DNA of 64,000 bases, from positions 1 to 64,000 of the forward strand of contig NZ_CABVII010000004.1 in the NCBI RefSeq assembly GCF_902497995.1, in the 5' to 3' direction. The notes beneath the pieces are model-generated. The model had not been told where the DNA came from. It did no database searches and was given only the letters and a program-made list of their open reading frames with translations. The first letter of the stretch is position 1, and the number at the start of each line of letters is the position of its first letter. The translations under genes and the position numbers were made by a program. Shown in pieces: positions 16,286 through 26,339 of this stretch. This stretch comes from Pseudomonas fluorescens. GTDB taxonomy: Bacteria > Pseudomonadota > Gammaproteobacteria > Pseudomonadales > Pseudomonadaceae.

Positions 16286-17566
16286 TTAGAACCGACCCCA
16301 GCCTTCCTGCTGATGCAGTTGACTTAGCAGGTAGCCGTAGTGCATCTGCAAAATATTGTTCTCACCGTCTTCGATCTGCATTGCTCGCGCATCGCGGAAC
16401 AATTTTTCAATCGGATATTCTTTGGTTAGCCCTGCCCCACCGAAGAGTTGCAGTGCTTCGTTGACGACATTCATCAACTCGCTGCAGCAAAAAGCTTTGC
16501 CAGCGGCAGTGAAATAAGGGTGGGGACGAGGGGAACACTTAGTGTAATGAGCCACATGCCTAGCCATGGCGCGTATGGCTTCAACCTTGGTTCCCATACC
16601 GCCTAATCTGAATTGGGTGAGCTGGTGCTTCGCCAGCAATGCGCCGCCTTGCTTGCGCTCATGGATATATCCCAACGCAAGTTCAAAGGCTGCTCTGGAG
16701 AGGCCAGTAGCAATATGACTCATTGCAGTGCCAGCTTGCGCCCATGCATACGCATGCTTGAGCTCATAATCGTCGCGCGTGGCAACCGCGAAACGACGAG
16801 GAATACGCACGTTGTCAAAGTAAATTTCACCTTGAGGCAATGAGCGTTTACCTAGTTTCTCAAGAGGCTTTCCGCGTGATACCCCTTTGATGTCGAGGGG
16901 AACAACGATATTGCAGCCATAGGTACTACCGTCTTCATCGAAGAAACCATCACCATAGTCAGCGACGATGTCCATCAAGGCGACTTCGGCTACCGCGCCG
17001 TTGGAAACCCAGGCAGAAGATTGGCCATTGATGATGATTTCATCACCCTTGAAAACAGCTTGAAGATTGCCTTTATTACCTTTTGATCCAGGGTGCCGTT
17101 CTTCGGAGTAAAGGGTAAGGCCATCAGATCCACGATCTGGTTGGGTGGCAACCCAACAGCCAAGCTTACCCTCGCAAAGATCGATCAGCTCTTGGCTCCC
17201 GCTCGCTTTCGCGAGAGTAATCGGCATGGCACCTGCACCACTGGACACAGTCAACCCAGCATCGCCCCAAGCCATTTCTTCCACTACCAAACCTTCAAGC
17301 TTCGCCGCCTGATCTGCTGGCAAGTCAGTCATCGCATCGGGAGAAAAACCGAGCTTTTGAAACTCCAAGTGGTAGTCCCAGAAAGGAGAACCAGGCAGGT
17401 ACGCTTGCTCAGCAGGAAGGCGGTCAATTTCTTGACCCAGTGGTCGCATCACCTCCCGTGCAAAGCGATGCATGGCGTGTTGAATACTTTGCTCTTCCTC
17501 GGTCAGACCAACATCAAAACCAGTCATTCCAACCAACGGCAACGGAACCGCCTGATGCGTGCTCAT
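16286..17566 (-). CDS. Acyl-CoA dehydrogenase
   Basis: 426-residue acyl-CoA dehydrogenase with an unusual active-site loop. The normal TEPxAGSD motif is replaced by ATQPDRGSDGLTLYS, while the C-terminal FAD-binding part is typical (LQLFGGAGLTKEYPIEKLFRDARAMQIEDGENNI). Many members end this region in EGT; here it is EDGEN. It would dehydrogenate an acyl-CoA and hand electrons to ETF. The ATG at 17566 has a clear AAGGAG ribosome site. It is probably specialised for a branched or ring-bearing substrate, since the same operon has a long-form dehydrogenase too. Confidence 0.93.
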   Translation of the reverse strand: MSTHQAVPLPLVGMTGFDVGLTEEEQSIQHAMHRFAREVMRPLGQEIDRLPAEQAYLPGSPFWDYHLEFQKLGFSPDAMTDLPADQAAKLEGLVVEEMAWGDAGLTVSSGAGAMPITLAKASGSQELIDLCEGKLGCWVATQPDRGSDGLTLYSEERHPGSKGNKGNLQAVFKGDEIIINGQSSAWVSNGAVAEVALMDIVADYGDGFFDEDGSTYGCNIVVPLDIKGVSRGKPLEKLGKRSLPQGEIYFDNVRIPRRFAVATRDDYELKHAYAWAQAGTAMSHIATGLSRAAFELALGYIHERKQGGALLAKHQLTQFRLGGMGTKVEAIRAMARHVAHYTKCSPRPHPYFTAAGKAFCCSELMNVVNEALQLFGGAGLTKEYPIEKLFRDARAMQIEDGENNILQMHYGYLLSQLHQQEGWGRF

Positions 17567-17683
17567 AGAGACTCCTTATTATTATTAGTCTGTAATTTTT
17601 GGTGCTGGTCGAACCGCAGGTTGCGGGGAAGCTGGCTATTGCTCTAAGACCGCAAACTGAAGATAAATCCAAGTGACGTAACA

Positions 17684-17716
17684 CTCCCCCCCAACTAAGG
17701 GTGGGAACGGGGGGAG
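17684..17716. repeat. C-tract/G-tract hairpin, intergenic repeat family copy 1
   Basis: Eight-base arms CTCCCCCC and GGGGGGAG pair around a 17-nt loop containing AAGGGTGGGA. The same AAGGGTGGGA core after a C7-8 run recurs near 34535, and a related form is near 32985. It lies between two acyl-CoA dehydrogenase genes, immediately beyond the stop of the upstream one. It may act as an mRNA stabiliser or an interspersed extragenic repeat. Confidence 0.6.
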
Positions 17717-17720
17717 CAGC

Positions 17721-19511
17721 TCAGAAAGCCGCCCCTCCCAAGTCCATGACACTAGCGCCTCCCTCCTTGGCAACCAGAGCAAGACCGGCGGCCTGAGGCA
17801 GAATGTGGGCTGCGTAAAACTGCGCACTATGGATTTTGCGTCGAGCAAATTCGGAATCACCAGGCTTCTCGGATACGATCAATGCCGCACGCGCCATCTG
17901 CCATCCGCCAGCAATGACACCGCACAAACGCAAGAACGAAACAGAGCCACCAAGCATTTCTGCGGGATTGTCTGGATAACGAGCGAGTATCCACTCCGAG
18001 GCCCCTTGCAGAGCCTCGACCGCCACACGCAGGTTTCGCTCGATAACCCGCAGGCGTTCGTCGTTCCGGCTGTTGAGTTGACTCAAAGTAAGATGGATTA
18101 AGGACAACCAGGAACGCAGTGCAGCCCCGCCATCACGAACCAATTTACGCTCGACAAGATCATGGGCCTGAATAGACGTCGTACCCTCGTAGATTGCCGA
18201 TACCCTGACATCGCGTAGAGGTTGCGAAACACCGCTTTCCTCGATGTAGCCCAATCCACCGTGCACTTGGATGGACATGGAGGTCACCTCGATTCCGGTC
18301 TCGGATGCCCAACCTTTGAAAATTGGGATCATCAGATCTACAAAGGACTGACTTGCGCGACGAGTAGATGAATCGGGGTGTCTGGATGCGATGTCTCGCT
18401 CAGCTGCAAGAACATACGCAACGGCCCTCATCGCCTCAGTTTGGGATCGCATCGATAACAACATCCTTCTCACATCTGGATGCTGGATTATCGGAACCGA
18501 TTCCTTGCCGCCATTGACTGCGCGACCTTGAACCCGCTCCTGGGCATAAATCAACGATTGCTGATAGGCGCGCTCGCTGAGCGCTACCCCTTCCAATCCA
18601 ACGTTGTATCGAGCGGAGTTGACCATTACGAACATTGCCTGCAGGCCTTTATTTTCCTCGCCCACAAGCCAACCCTTAGCACCTTCTCCGCTTCCTCCAT
18701 ACACCAAAGTGCATGTCGGACTGGCATGGTTTCCAAGCTTGTGCTCAATACCACTGCAATAGACGTCGTTCCGGATCAGCGAATGCTCTTCCTCTTTTGC
18801 CGGAAGAAATTTCGGAACGAGAAATAGAGAGACACCTTTCGAGCCTTCTGGGGCGCCTGGAATTCTGGCCAAAACCAGGTGAACAATATTGTCCGTGAGA
18901 TCGTGTTCGCCGTAGCTGATGAAAATCTTCTGCCCAAAGACACGGAATGCCCCGTCAGACTCGCGTATAGCCCGAGTTCTCAGAGCTCCGACGTCAGAAC
19001 CCGCCTGTGGCTCGGTGAGATTCATGGTCGCCGTCCATTCACCGCTCACAAGCTTCGGGATGTATTCATTTTTCAACGACTCATTGGCAGCACTCGCAAG
19101 AGCCTTCACACCGAACGCCGTCAACTCCGGGCAAAAGCAGAAGGCCTTGTTCGCAGAAACGAACATTTCCTGAAGAGCAGCACTGATCAGGTTAGGCAGG
19201 CCTTGTCCGCCATACTCTGCCGAAATCGAAACATTATTCCAGCCAGACTCTATGAATTTGGCGTACGCCTCAGAAAAACCAGGGGCAGTCTCAACGCTTC
19301 CCTCACTCCATCGCGCACCTTCGCGGTCGCCCACGCTATCGATCGGAGCCAAGACCTCTCGGGCAAAGCGTGCGCCTTCACTGAGAATGGCGTCGACCAA
19401 CTCTGAGTCGGCCATAGATTCAGCGTCGTCCAACTCCGCCACTCTTTCTAAGCCAGCAAGCTCATGCAAGACGAAGCGAATCTCATCCAAGGGTGCTGTG
19501 TACGGGTTCAT
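17721..19511 (-). CDS. Acyl-CoA dehydrogenase, DmdC/FadE-like long form
   Basis: 596-residue acyl-CoA dehydrogenase with the C-terminal extension of the DmdC-type group. It keeps GGQGLPNLISAALQEMF, the loop MNLTEPQAGSDVGALRTRA, the segment VHGGLGYIEESG and AIYEGTTSIQAHDLVERKL. It is related to the gene at 7901-9643 throughout. It is the first gene of the leftward operon (19511 to ech), facing the divergent fadB-like gene across a 281-bp promoter region. The operon therefore begins with an FAD dehydrogenase whose electrons must go to ETF. It likely takes a bulky acyl-CoA; the substrate is not identifiable. Confidence 0.94.
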   Translation of the reverse strand: MNPYTAPLDEIRFVLHELAGLERVAELDDAESMADSELVDAILSEGARFAREVLAPIDSVGDREGARWSEGSVETAPGFSEAYAKFIESGWNNVSISAEYGGQGLPNLISAALQEMFVSANKAFCFCPELTAFGVKALASAANESLKNEYIPKLVSGEWTATMNLTEPQAGSDVGALRTRAIRESDGAFRVFGQKIFISYGEHDLTDNIVHLVLARIPGAPEGSKGVSLFLVPKFLPAKEEEHSLIRNDVYCSGIEHKLGNHASPTCTLVYGGSGEGAKGWLVGEENKGLQAMFVMVNSARYNVGLEGVALSERAYQQSLIYAQERVQGRAVNGGKESVPIIQHPDVRRMLLSMRSQTEAMRAVAYVLAAERDIASRHPDSSTRRASQSFVDLMIPIFKGWASETGIEVTSMSIQVHGGLGYIEESGVSQPLRDVRVSAIYEGTTSIQAHDLVERKLVRDGGAALRSWLSLIHLTLSQLNSRNDERLRVIERNLRVAVEALQGASEWILARYPDNPAEMLGGSVSFLRLCGVIAGGWQMARAALIVSEKPGDSEFARRKIHSAQFYAAHILPQAAGLALVAKEGGASVMDLGGAAF

Positions 19512-19792
19512 TGTTGTTTTTCCTGCGCCTAATGACGTGTGTCAGTGTAAGTTCACGAGCGATCATTGGTGGCAGCGATAAGGGGGGTTACTACCACCCA
19601 CAAAGAGGGGGAAAGCTTTTTTGGAGTAGTCATACAGAATTTCAATTCTTACACTCGGGTCAGCGACATCAATCCACCTACTACATCTATGTTTCGAAAT
19701 TAATTCGAGGCAGTTACGTGCAGGTCAATTAATTGTTTTCACAACAATTAATTAAAAAATAATCCTATGCAACTCAACCGCCTGAGGTAACC
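19512..19792. promoter_or_regulatory. Divergent promoter region with inverted repeat
   Basis: 281 bp between divergent beta-oxidation genes. It contains a perfect 11-bp inverted repeat, AATTAATTGTT and AACAATTAATT with a TTCAC spacer, at 19727-19753. This lies about 40 bp before the fadB-like start, a typical operator position for a TetR-type repressor. A G-rich segment at 19582-19611 (GGGGGG ... CCACCC ... GGGGG) loosely resembles the C-tract repeats elsewhere in the island. Confidence 0.55.
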
Positions 19793-21916
19793 ATGGTTCG
19801 TTATCATATAAATGACGGGGTCGCAGTCATCGCGCTAGATAATCCACCTGTCAATGCGTTGGGGATTTCACTTCGCCTTCAGCTGTTTGAAGAGTTCGGC
19901 CACGCCCTGAACAATCCAGAAGTCGTAGCTATTGTGATTACTGGAGCAGGTCGCGGCTTCAGCGGCGGCGGGGACATTAACGAATTCGACACACCCGCCC
20001 TAGCTCAAGCTCCAACATTGATGACCGTCTTCAATCAGATCGAGAGAAGTCATAAGCCTGTTGTAGCGGCGGTGCATGGCAACGCTTTAGGTGGAGGTCT
20101 CGAATTGGCCCTCGCGTGTCATGCTCGCGTGTGCCATACAAAAACATTGGTAGGTCTTCCCGAAGTTCATCTTGGCCTGGTACCAGGTGCCGGGGGGACT
20201 CAGCGTCTGCCCCGCTTAGTCGGAGCAGAGCTAGCGCTCAATCTTGTTGTGCAAGGGAAGATTGTTCCGGCATCGAGTTTGGCCGAAAGCGGATTATTCG
20301 ACCATCTGACTGAGGGGTCACCCGTCGAAGACGCTATCGCATTGGCGCATCAACTTTCAAAAGATGTTCGTGATGGGCAACCTCTCAAACGAACTGGTGA
20401 ACGCTCAGTTTCATTGCCCAATGCGCAGGCTTTCTTTGCCTTTGCTCGTGCGACTGTCCAGGTTCAAACACGGGGAGCGACTGCCCCACAGGCCTGCGTG
20501 GACTGCCTTGAGTATTCCGTTACGCTCCCATTCCAGCAAGCGCTAGAGAAAGAGTTTTCAACCTTTTGGCGTCTTCAAGGTACGCATGAGTTCAACGCCT
20601 TGCGTCATGCATTTCTAGCCGAAAAGAAGTGCTTGGAGATTGAGAACATTGATTCCGCCGCGCTTCCAAAAGAGATCAACGATGTAGTCGTGGTTGGTGC
20701 GGGAACAATGGGCTCCGGCATTGCCATGAGCTTGGCTAACGCAGGACTTCAGGTGACTCTGGTAGAGCGCGAGCAATCTGCGTTGGATCGTGGATTGACA
20801 TCGATTTCTAGTACCTATGAATCGTCGCTGAAAAAAGGACGACTCTCAGTCGATCAGATTGCGAAGAGGAAGTCTCTGATCAAAGGTTCGACCAACTTCG
20901 ATGCAGTGGCATCTGCGGATGCGGTTATTGAAGCTGTTTTTGAAGACATAAATGTAAAACGCGAGGTTTTCAACGCGGTTGGGAAATTCGCCCGTCCGGG
21001 CACCCTACTCGCTACCAATACCTCAATGTTGGACGTTGATGAAATTGCTCAAAGCTGCTCCGAAATTGAAAACTTCTTAGGCCTGCACTTCTTCAGTCCA
21101 GCACACGTCATGAAGCTTCTTGAAATCGTCAAAGGTGAAAAGACCTCTTCCCAAAGCCTCGCCACTGCGATGAGTCTTGCTCGTCGACTGGGAAAAACAG
21201 CCGTCGTTTCAGGTGTGTGTGAAGGCTTCATTGGTAACCGGATGCTCCAACCGTATTTGATGCAAGCCGGACTTCTGCTTGATGAGGGCGCCCTGCCTCA
21301 TCAAGTGGATGCTGCCATAGAGAAATGGGGATTCGCGATGGGGCCATTCCGGGTCAGCGACATGGCTGGGAATGATCTAGGCGCAAAAATTCGCCATGAT
21401 CGCCTAGGGAAGAATCCCAATCTTGTCTATTCCCGCACATTCGATGCAATCGTCGAGATGGGACGCGTCGGCCAGAAATGTGGTCGCGGGTGGTATGACT
21501 ACGTACCCGGCCAAAGGGCACCACAAGTCAGCCAAGAGGTTACTGATGCAGTTCTAGCCGAGTCGCAACGTCTAGGTCTGCAACGACGAAAAATTAGCGA
21601 TGAAGAGATTGTTGATCGCTTGCTACTGGCCCTGGTTAACGAGGGCGCCAAGATTCTGGAGGAAGGAATTGCGCAGCGGGCGTCCGACATCGATGTGGTC
21701 TACCTAGCTGGATACGGTTTCCCCAGGTGGCGCGGAGGCCCGATGTTCAGTGCGGATCAACGAGGGCTAAAGGATGTAGTGGCCACAATGCAGCGATTTG
21801 CACGGGCTCCGATATATCAAAACGCTCAGGTGTTTTGGCGGCCAGCCAACCTCCTGGTTTCCCTGGCAGATAAAAACCTCACTTTCAGTGCCTTCCAAAA
21901 ATCGGAGCTGTCATGA
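19793..21916 (+). CDS. FadB-like enoyl-CoA hydratase/3-hydroxyacyl-CoA dehydrogenase
   Basis: 707-residue multifunctional beta-oxidation protein. The N-terminal crotonase domain has [13 protein letters not shown], the first acidic residue in [10 protein letters not shown] and the second in [20 protein letters not shown]. Then comes an NAD-binding domain ([20 protein letters not shown]), the 3-hydroxyacyl-CoA dehydrogenase active-site block [16 protein letters not shown], and [16 protein letters not shown]. It hydrates the enoyl-CoA and oxidises the 3-hydroxyacyl-CoA. It is the FadJ/peroxisomal-like length. It overlaps the thiolase start by 4 bp (ATGA), the classic fadBA arrangement. It is transcribed away from the leftward operon and probably co-regulated with it through the inverted repeat upstream. 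The start has GAGGTAACC ahead of it. Confidence 0.95.
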   Translation: MVRYHINDGVAVIALDNPPVNALGISLRLQLFEEFGHALNNPEVVAIVITGAGRGFSGGGDINEFDTPALAQAPTLMTVFNQIERSHKPVVAAVHGNALGGGLELALACHARVCHTKTLVGLPEVHLGLVPGAGGTQRLPRLVGAELALNLVVQGKIVPASSLAESGLFDHLTEGSPVEDAIALAHQLSKDVRDGQPLKRTGERSVSLPNAQAFFAFARATVQVQTRGATAPQACVDCLEYSVTLPFQQALEKEFSTFWRLQGTHEFNALRHAFLAEKKCLEIENIDSAALPKEINDVVVVGAGTMGSGIAMSLANAGLQVTLVEREQSALDRGLTSISSTYESSLKKGRLSVDQIAKRKSLIKGSTNFDAVASADAVIEAVFEDINVKREVFNAVGKFARPGTLLATNTSMLDVDEIAQSCSEIENFLGLHFFSPAHVMKLLEIVKGEKTSSQSLATAMSLARRLGKTAVVSGVCEGFIGNRMLQPYLMQAGLLLDEGALPHQVDAAIEKWGFAMGPFRVSDMAGNDLGAKIRHDRLGKNPNLVYSRTFDAIVEMGRVGQKCGRGWYDYVPGQRAPQVSQEVTDAVLAESQRLGLQRRKISDEEIVDRLLLALVNEGAKILEEGIAQRASDIDVVYLAGYGFPRWRGGPMFSADQRGLKDVVATMQRFARAPIYQNAQVFWRPANLLVSLADKNLTFSAFQKSELS

Positions 21917-23091
21917 CTGAAGCCGTCATTGTCTCCACCGCTCGGACAGCTCTCGCCAAGTCCTTCAAGGGTGGATTTAACCTTACTCATCCCGCGACCC
22001 TCGGTGGCCATGTTGTATCGCATGCCATACAACGTGCGGGGATAGACTCCGCCGAAGTCGACGATGTCGTATTTGGAAGTGCCTTTTTAGAAGGCGCTGG
22101 TGGAGTTAACCTAGCCCGCGTGGTTGCGCTACGTGCAGGCTGCCCTGTATCTACTAGCGGCCTTACCATTAACCGCTTTTGCGCTACAGGTCTGCAGTCC
22201 ATTGCTCTATCAGCGCAAAGGGTCATAGCTGGGGAAGGCGATATATTTGTAGCCGGTGGTGTTGAGTCCATTACGCTTGTGCAATCACAGGCCAATAGCT
22301 TCAACGAAAAAGAAGCTTGGGTTCAAGAAAACTATCCAGCAGTGTATTGGGGAATGCTCCAAACCGCTGAAGTCGTTGCCAAGCGATACGGCATATCTCG
22401 GGAACAACAGGATTTATACGGGCTGAAGAGCCAAATTCTGGCAGCTCAGGCACAGTCTAAAGGTCTATTCGATGAGGAAATCGTTCCCCTCGCCACAACC
22501 ATGGCGGTCGTAGGGGCCGATGGAAGTATTGGCACTGCATGCGTAACGGTCGACCGAGACGAAGGGGTCAGGGGCGATTCTTCAATCGAGGGCCTGTCGA
22601 AAATCCGTTCTGCGATTCCAGGAGGTGTTGTAAGTGCGGGCAACGCCAGTCAGTTGTCGGACGGTGCCTCAGCATGTGTTGTTATGAACGCCAGCTTGGC
22701 ATCCCAAAAAGGCCTCTCTCCATTAGGTGTATTTAGGGGTTTCCAGGTTGCTGGATGTGAACCCGACGAAATGGGAATTGGCCCAGTCTTCGCAGTGCCT
22801 AAGCTACTAAAAAAGGCGGGGCTGAAGGTAGAAGACGTTGGACTATGGGAGCTCAACGAAGCCTTCGCCGTTCAAGTGCTCTATTGCAAAGAGAAATTGG
22901 GCATCCCGGACGATCGACTTAACGTTAATGGTGGAGCTATTGCGTTTGGGCATCCGTTCGGCATGACGGGGGCGCGACAGGTTGGGCATGCACTGATCGA
23001 AGGACGCCGGCGCGGCGTACGTTATGTGGTTGTAACGATGTGCATCGGCGGCGGTATGGGTGCTGCTGGTCTGTTTGAAGTCCTTCACTAG
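21913..23091 (+). CDS. Acetyl-CoA acyltransferase (thiolase), FadA-like
   Basis: 392-residue degradative thiolase. All three catalytic elements are intact: nucleophile Cys in [10 protein letters not shown], His in [17 protein letters not shown], and the second Cys in [13 protein letters not shown]. It would cleave the 3-ketoacyl-CoA made by the preceding FadB-like protein, releasing acetyl-CoA (or propionyl-CoA if the chain is branched). Translational coupling to that gene (4-bp overlap) points to one complex or pathway. A GC-rich hairpin follows its stop. Confidence 0.95.
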   Translation: MTEAVIVSTARTALAKSFKGGFNLTHPATLGGHVVSHAIQRAGIDSAEVDDVVFGSAFLEGAGGVNLARVVALRAGCPVSTSGLTINRFCATGLQSIALSAQRVIAGEGDIFVAGGVESITLVQSQANSFNEKEAWVQENYPAVYWGMLQTAEVVAKRYGISREQQDLYGLKSQILAAQAQSKGLFDEEIVPLATTMAVVGADGSIGTACVTVDRDEGVRGDSSIEGLSKIRSAIPGGVVSAGNASQLSDGASACVVMNASLASQKGLSPLGVFRGFQVAGCEPDEMGIGPVFAVPKLLKKAGLKVEDVGLWELNEAFAVQVLYCKEKLGIPDDRLNVNGGAIAFGHPFGMTGARQVGHALIEGRRRGVRYVVVTMCIGGGMGAAGLFEVLH

Positions 23092-23100
23092 CTACTAACC

Positions 23101-23128
23101 CGGGCCGGTACTTCCGGCCCGGTGTTTG
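23101..23128 (+). terminator. Hairpin terminator after the thiolase
   Basis: Perfect 8-bp stem, CGGGCCGG and CCGGCCCG, around TACTT, 10 bp after the stop and followed by a short, imperfect T-rich tract (GTGTTTGCT). Probable intrinsic terminator. Confidence 0.75.
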
Positions 23129-23242
23129 CTCTACCTCCTTAACTGCTCCTCCTTCCCCTCTGCCTCCGATGTCATAGCTAGCAAACGATCGCTTACGGCC
23201 AGCCTGGTTATGCCAATGTCACACTAATATGGACATATAGCG

Positions 23243-25162
23243 TCAAGTCCGAAGATGGCCGACCGAGGAGGTTAGCTCTTTACCAACCTGCTGCAACGCG
23301 CGTGTCGAATCGTGCAACAGATGGCTTTCGCCCGCCGTTACTTCGGCAATTGAACGCAACCGATCCATGCTTCCGCTGATAGCCTCGGCAGCGAAACTCT
23401 GCTGTTGCGCCGCTACAGATATCTGCTGATTCATCTGCTCAATCCTGGAAACAGCTCGGGTGATACTCGCCAACGCCTCTGAAGCTTGGCCGACCAACTG
23501 CACAGTTTCATCAGTCAAGCCATGACTACCCTGCAGACGCTCAGCAGTCCGCTCCGCCCCCTGTTGCAGGCGCGCAATCAGTGCTTCTATTTCCACCGTG
23601 GAGGATTGGGTACGGAGGGCCAGACCACGCACTTCGTCAGCCACGACGGCAAACCCACGACCATGCTCTCCCGCTCGCGCCGCTTCGATTGCTGCATTTA
23701 GCGCCAGCAGGTTGGTTTGCTTGGCCACGGCGTTGATCACATCCAGCACACTACCGATCGCCCGGCTTTCCAGTAATAACGACTGCATTGCTCCGGCACA
23801 ATCGGTCATCTCCTCGGCCAGACGATCAACCCGAACGCCAGCCAGTCGGACTAATTCATCACCCTCGCGGGCTTGACCGTCAGCCTCAGACACCGCAGCA
23901 CTGGCTTCGCAAACGTTGCGAGTGACCTCTTGAGAAGTCGCAGCCATCTGTTGCATTGCCGTAGCAGCCTGCTCCGTCTCCTGCCGCTGCTGTTCCACCC
24001 CGCGACTGTAGCGTTCTATCACTGCCACGAGACTGTCAGCAGTGCCATTTAGCTCGCTGATGCCAGAACCAATTCGGCTGACTAAGCCCCGCAGGCTCTC
24101 GAGCATGCCACTAACCGTTGCGAGGAGCTGCCCCAATTCGTCGCGCCGCTCCATAAGAACCGGTGGGGCACTGAGATCGCCAGCCGCCACCCGCTTTGCC
24201 AGTACCACAGTCTGTCTCAGCGGTTGAAGAATTAGCTGACGGATCAAGAGTCCGGCACCGATACCCAGTCCCAATGCCAGCAAAGTGATCAGACCGAGCT
24301 GTTTGTAGGCATGATGACTGTCAGCCAAAATGTTCTCAGCTTGAGCCAGCTCGGAATCTGCAAGAAGAGCCGTGAGCCGTTCACTTTCCACATTCATTTC
24401 TTGGCTTCCGCGTGCCGCCTGCTCACGACTTGCGGCAAACTGCTCGAACGCCTGCCGGTAGTCCGCCAGTGAAGTCTGGGCTGATTGCAGTGACGCTTCG
24501 CTTTGGTTTCCTAGGCGAAGGGACAGATTTCCTATGGCTGAAAGGACATCGCTCATGTTCGTTTCCCAGTCGCTGCGACGTTGCTCCTCATTTTCTATGC
24601 TGTAATACAGTTCGCTGTCGCGCACCCGCGCCAGTTTGTCACGCAAGGCCGCAGCTTGTTCTAGCAACTCCAGTTGCCCAGCCTCAAGTGTCTGTCCCTG
24701 ATCAAGCGCCACGGCCAAGCTGTCTATCTGGTCGAGGATCACAGCCGAAAAACTGTCCCCTGCTGCAGCCGCCCGGCTTTGCATTCGCAATCGGGCGTCG
24801 CGAGACAAACGCAGGGCGTCAGCGTAGTGCAGAAATTGCTGCAGGTAGGCGGAGCTAGCCTGGCGCAAATTGGACGTCAAAGGAGCACCATTGGAATCCA
24901 GTTGAAGGCCCAATAGATCGATCGCTTGGCGCACCATATCGGCAGTTGCAGGTGCCAGGTCTTGTGCAAATGTTTTTTCAGCGATACGGGCTTTCAAGAC
25001 GTGCGCTTGAGTGGCCGACTCTGACCGCAAAATCTCACTGCGCTTCTGCAGTAAATTGAGGGAGTTAAACGCTGTAGCTGCCACCCCCAAGGTCAAAAGA
25101 AGAACTATTCCAAAACCCAACGATAGCTTGCAGCCTACAGACAAATTGCCAAACATAGACAT
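23243..25162 (-). CDS. Methyl-accepting chemotaxis protein
   Basis: 639-residue transmembrane chemoreceptor. The ATG at 25162 ([10 protein letters not shown]) follows a GGGAG ribosome site; upstream in-frame codons would put a charged tail before the first membrane helix. Layout: TM1 about residues 13-33; a helical-bundle periplasmic sensor domain; TM2 near residues 285-305 ([16 protein letters not shown]); HAMP ([13 protein letters not shown]); and the cytoplasmic coiled-coil with the conserved tip [20 protein letters not shown] and [12 protein letters not shown]. No C-terminal CheR-docking pentapeptide is seen. Its position inside a catabolic island suggests it senses the island's substrate or a product, a common arrangement in Pseudomonas. 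The ligand is unknown. Confidence 0.96.
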   Translation of the reverse strand: MSMFGNLSVGCKLSLGFGIVLLLTLGVAATAFNSLNLLQKRSEILRSESATQAHVLKARIAEKTFAQDLAPATADMVRQAIDLLGLQLDSNGAPLTSNLRQASSAYLQQFLHYADALRLSRDARLRMQSRAAAAGDSFSAVILDQIDSLAVALDQGQTLEAGQLELLEQAAALRDKLARVRDSELYYSIENEEQRRSDWETNMSDVLSAIGNLSLRLGNQSEASLQSAQTSLADYRQAFEQFAASREQAARGSQEMNVESERLTALLADSELAQAENILADSHHAYKQLGLITLLALGLGIGAGLLIRQLILQPLRQTVVLAKRVAAGDLSAPPVLMERRDELGQLLATVSGMLESLRGLVSRIGSGISELNGTADSLVAVIERYSRGVEQQRQETEQAATAMQQMAATSQEVTRNVCEASAAVSEADGQAREGDELVRLAGVRVDRLAEEMTDCAGAMQSLLLESRAIGSVLDVINAVAKQTNLLALNAAIEAARAGEHGRGFAVVADEVRGLALRTQSSTVEIEALIARLQQGAERTAERLQGSHGLTDETVQLVGQASEALASITRAVSRIEQMNQQISVAAQQQSFAAEAISGSMDRLRSIAEVTAGESHLLHDSTRALQQVGKELTSSVGHLRT

Positions 25163-25484
25163 GCGTTTCTCCCAAGCACAGCCGCAACGCCTGCATGGAT
25201 TGATCGGTACGTATCTGCTCATTAACCGTGTGCTTCAACAACCAACACTGCTCTAGGCGAATGGAGCCGTAGTCCGCAGTCTTATCCAATTTAGCGGCCA
25301 GGAACGTTGCTAAGCTACGAACTCTTTTTAGATAAGCGCACATAGACGGAAGCTCGAGAATCTCGAGCCACCGGTGTACACAAAAATTAAGTATCAGTTA
25401 GTATTGTAAGGCTGGCGGGGCAATTATTAACCGTGACTACTACCGGTAGTTACAGGCAAGGAAAAGAAGATTTTCTTAGGAAAC
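25163..25484. promoter_or_regulatory. Gap upstream of the chemoreceptor with a perfect palindrome
   Basis: 322 bp without a gene. A perfect 17-nt palindrome, GCTCGAGAATCTCGAGC, sits at 25352-25368 (8-bp arms, central A), about 190 bp before the chemoreceptor start. It could be a regulator site or a small hairpin. A second, shorter inverted element (ACTACTACCGGTAGT) lies near 25436-25450. No other element seen. Confidence 0.45.
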
Positions 25485-26285
25485 TCAGTAACCCAGTTTC
25501 TTTTTCATTATCGTTCCATATTTAGTGGGGAACAATCTCGAGAGGCGATGCAACGCACGCGCCCCATTGCCAACAAGAAGACGTTTTTCACCAGCAACCA
25601 AACCGTTGATAATTTGACGAGCGCAGTCCTCAGGCGTCGTAATCATCTGTGAAATCATCGCTTCGTGCGCCCTACGCTCGAAATCACTCTTGTACTCAGC
25701 CACCAGTGAGTTCTTGCTGATGCTAGTGTTAATACCACCAGGATGCACAAGAATCGCATCGACTCCTGTCCCCTCAAGCTCTTGCCACAAGGTTTCCGTT
25801 AATGCACGCACAGCGAATTTGGACATGGCGTAGGCACCTTGACAAGGTGTTGCAACCAAACCGAAAACACTAGATATGTTGATTATCATGCCATTCTTTT
25901 TTTCAAGAAAAATTGGCAGAAACGCTTTAGTACCGTAGATAACTCCCCATAGATTAATTGCAAAAACCTTTTCAATCTCTTCGAAGGTCAGGTGTTCCAC
26001 AGATGCTATAACAGACGTCCCAGCATTGTTCACTATTACATCGACAGTTCCGAAGTCACGATAAACCTCGTCAGCGAATCGACACACCGCATTTCGATCT
26101 GAAACATCGACCGCGTAACACTTTACCTCAACATTCTGATCTAGCATGGAGGCTGTTTCATTAACGGCGATTTTATTTACATCTGACAGTGCCAAGCGAG
26201 CGCCAAGGCGAGCGAATTCGTTTGCAAGCGCTCTGCCGATTCCAGAACCAGCCCCAGTCAGGGCGACAACACGACCTTTAAACAT
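25485..26285 (-). CDS. Short-chain dehydrogenase/reductase (SDR)
   Basis: 266-residue classical SDR. It shows TGAGSGIG at the cofactor site, the VNNAG motif, the serine in NISSVFG and the catalytic YAMSK. The ATG at 26285 is chosen because GAGGAG lies 8-9 bp upstream. It is the last gene of the leftward operon that begins with the SCP-x-type thiolase (34405), just downstream of the RND exporter. It probably interconverts a hydroxyl and a keto group on the island's substrate; the substrate is unknown. Confidence 0.93.
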   Translation of the reverse strand: MFKGRVVALTGAGSGIGRALANEFARLGARLALSDVNKIAVNETASMLDQNVEVKCYAVDVSDRNAVCRFADEVYRDFGTVDVIVNNAGTSVIASVEHLTFEEIEKVFAINLWGVIYGTKAFLPIFLEKKNGMIINISSVFGLVATPCQGAYAMSKFAVRALTETLWQELEGTGVDAILVHPGGINTSISKNSLVAEYKSDFERRAHEAMISQMITTPEDCARQIINGLVAGEKRLLVGNGARALHRLSRLFPTKYGTIMKKKLGY

Positions 26286-26339
26286 CAATTGCTCCTCAAT
26301 TATTTACAAAGTCTTACGGAGAGTACATTCCCTACACCG

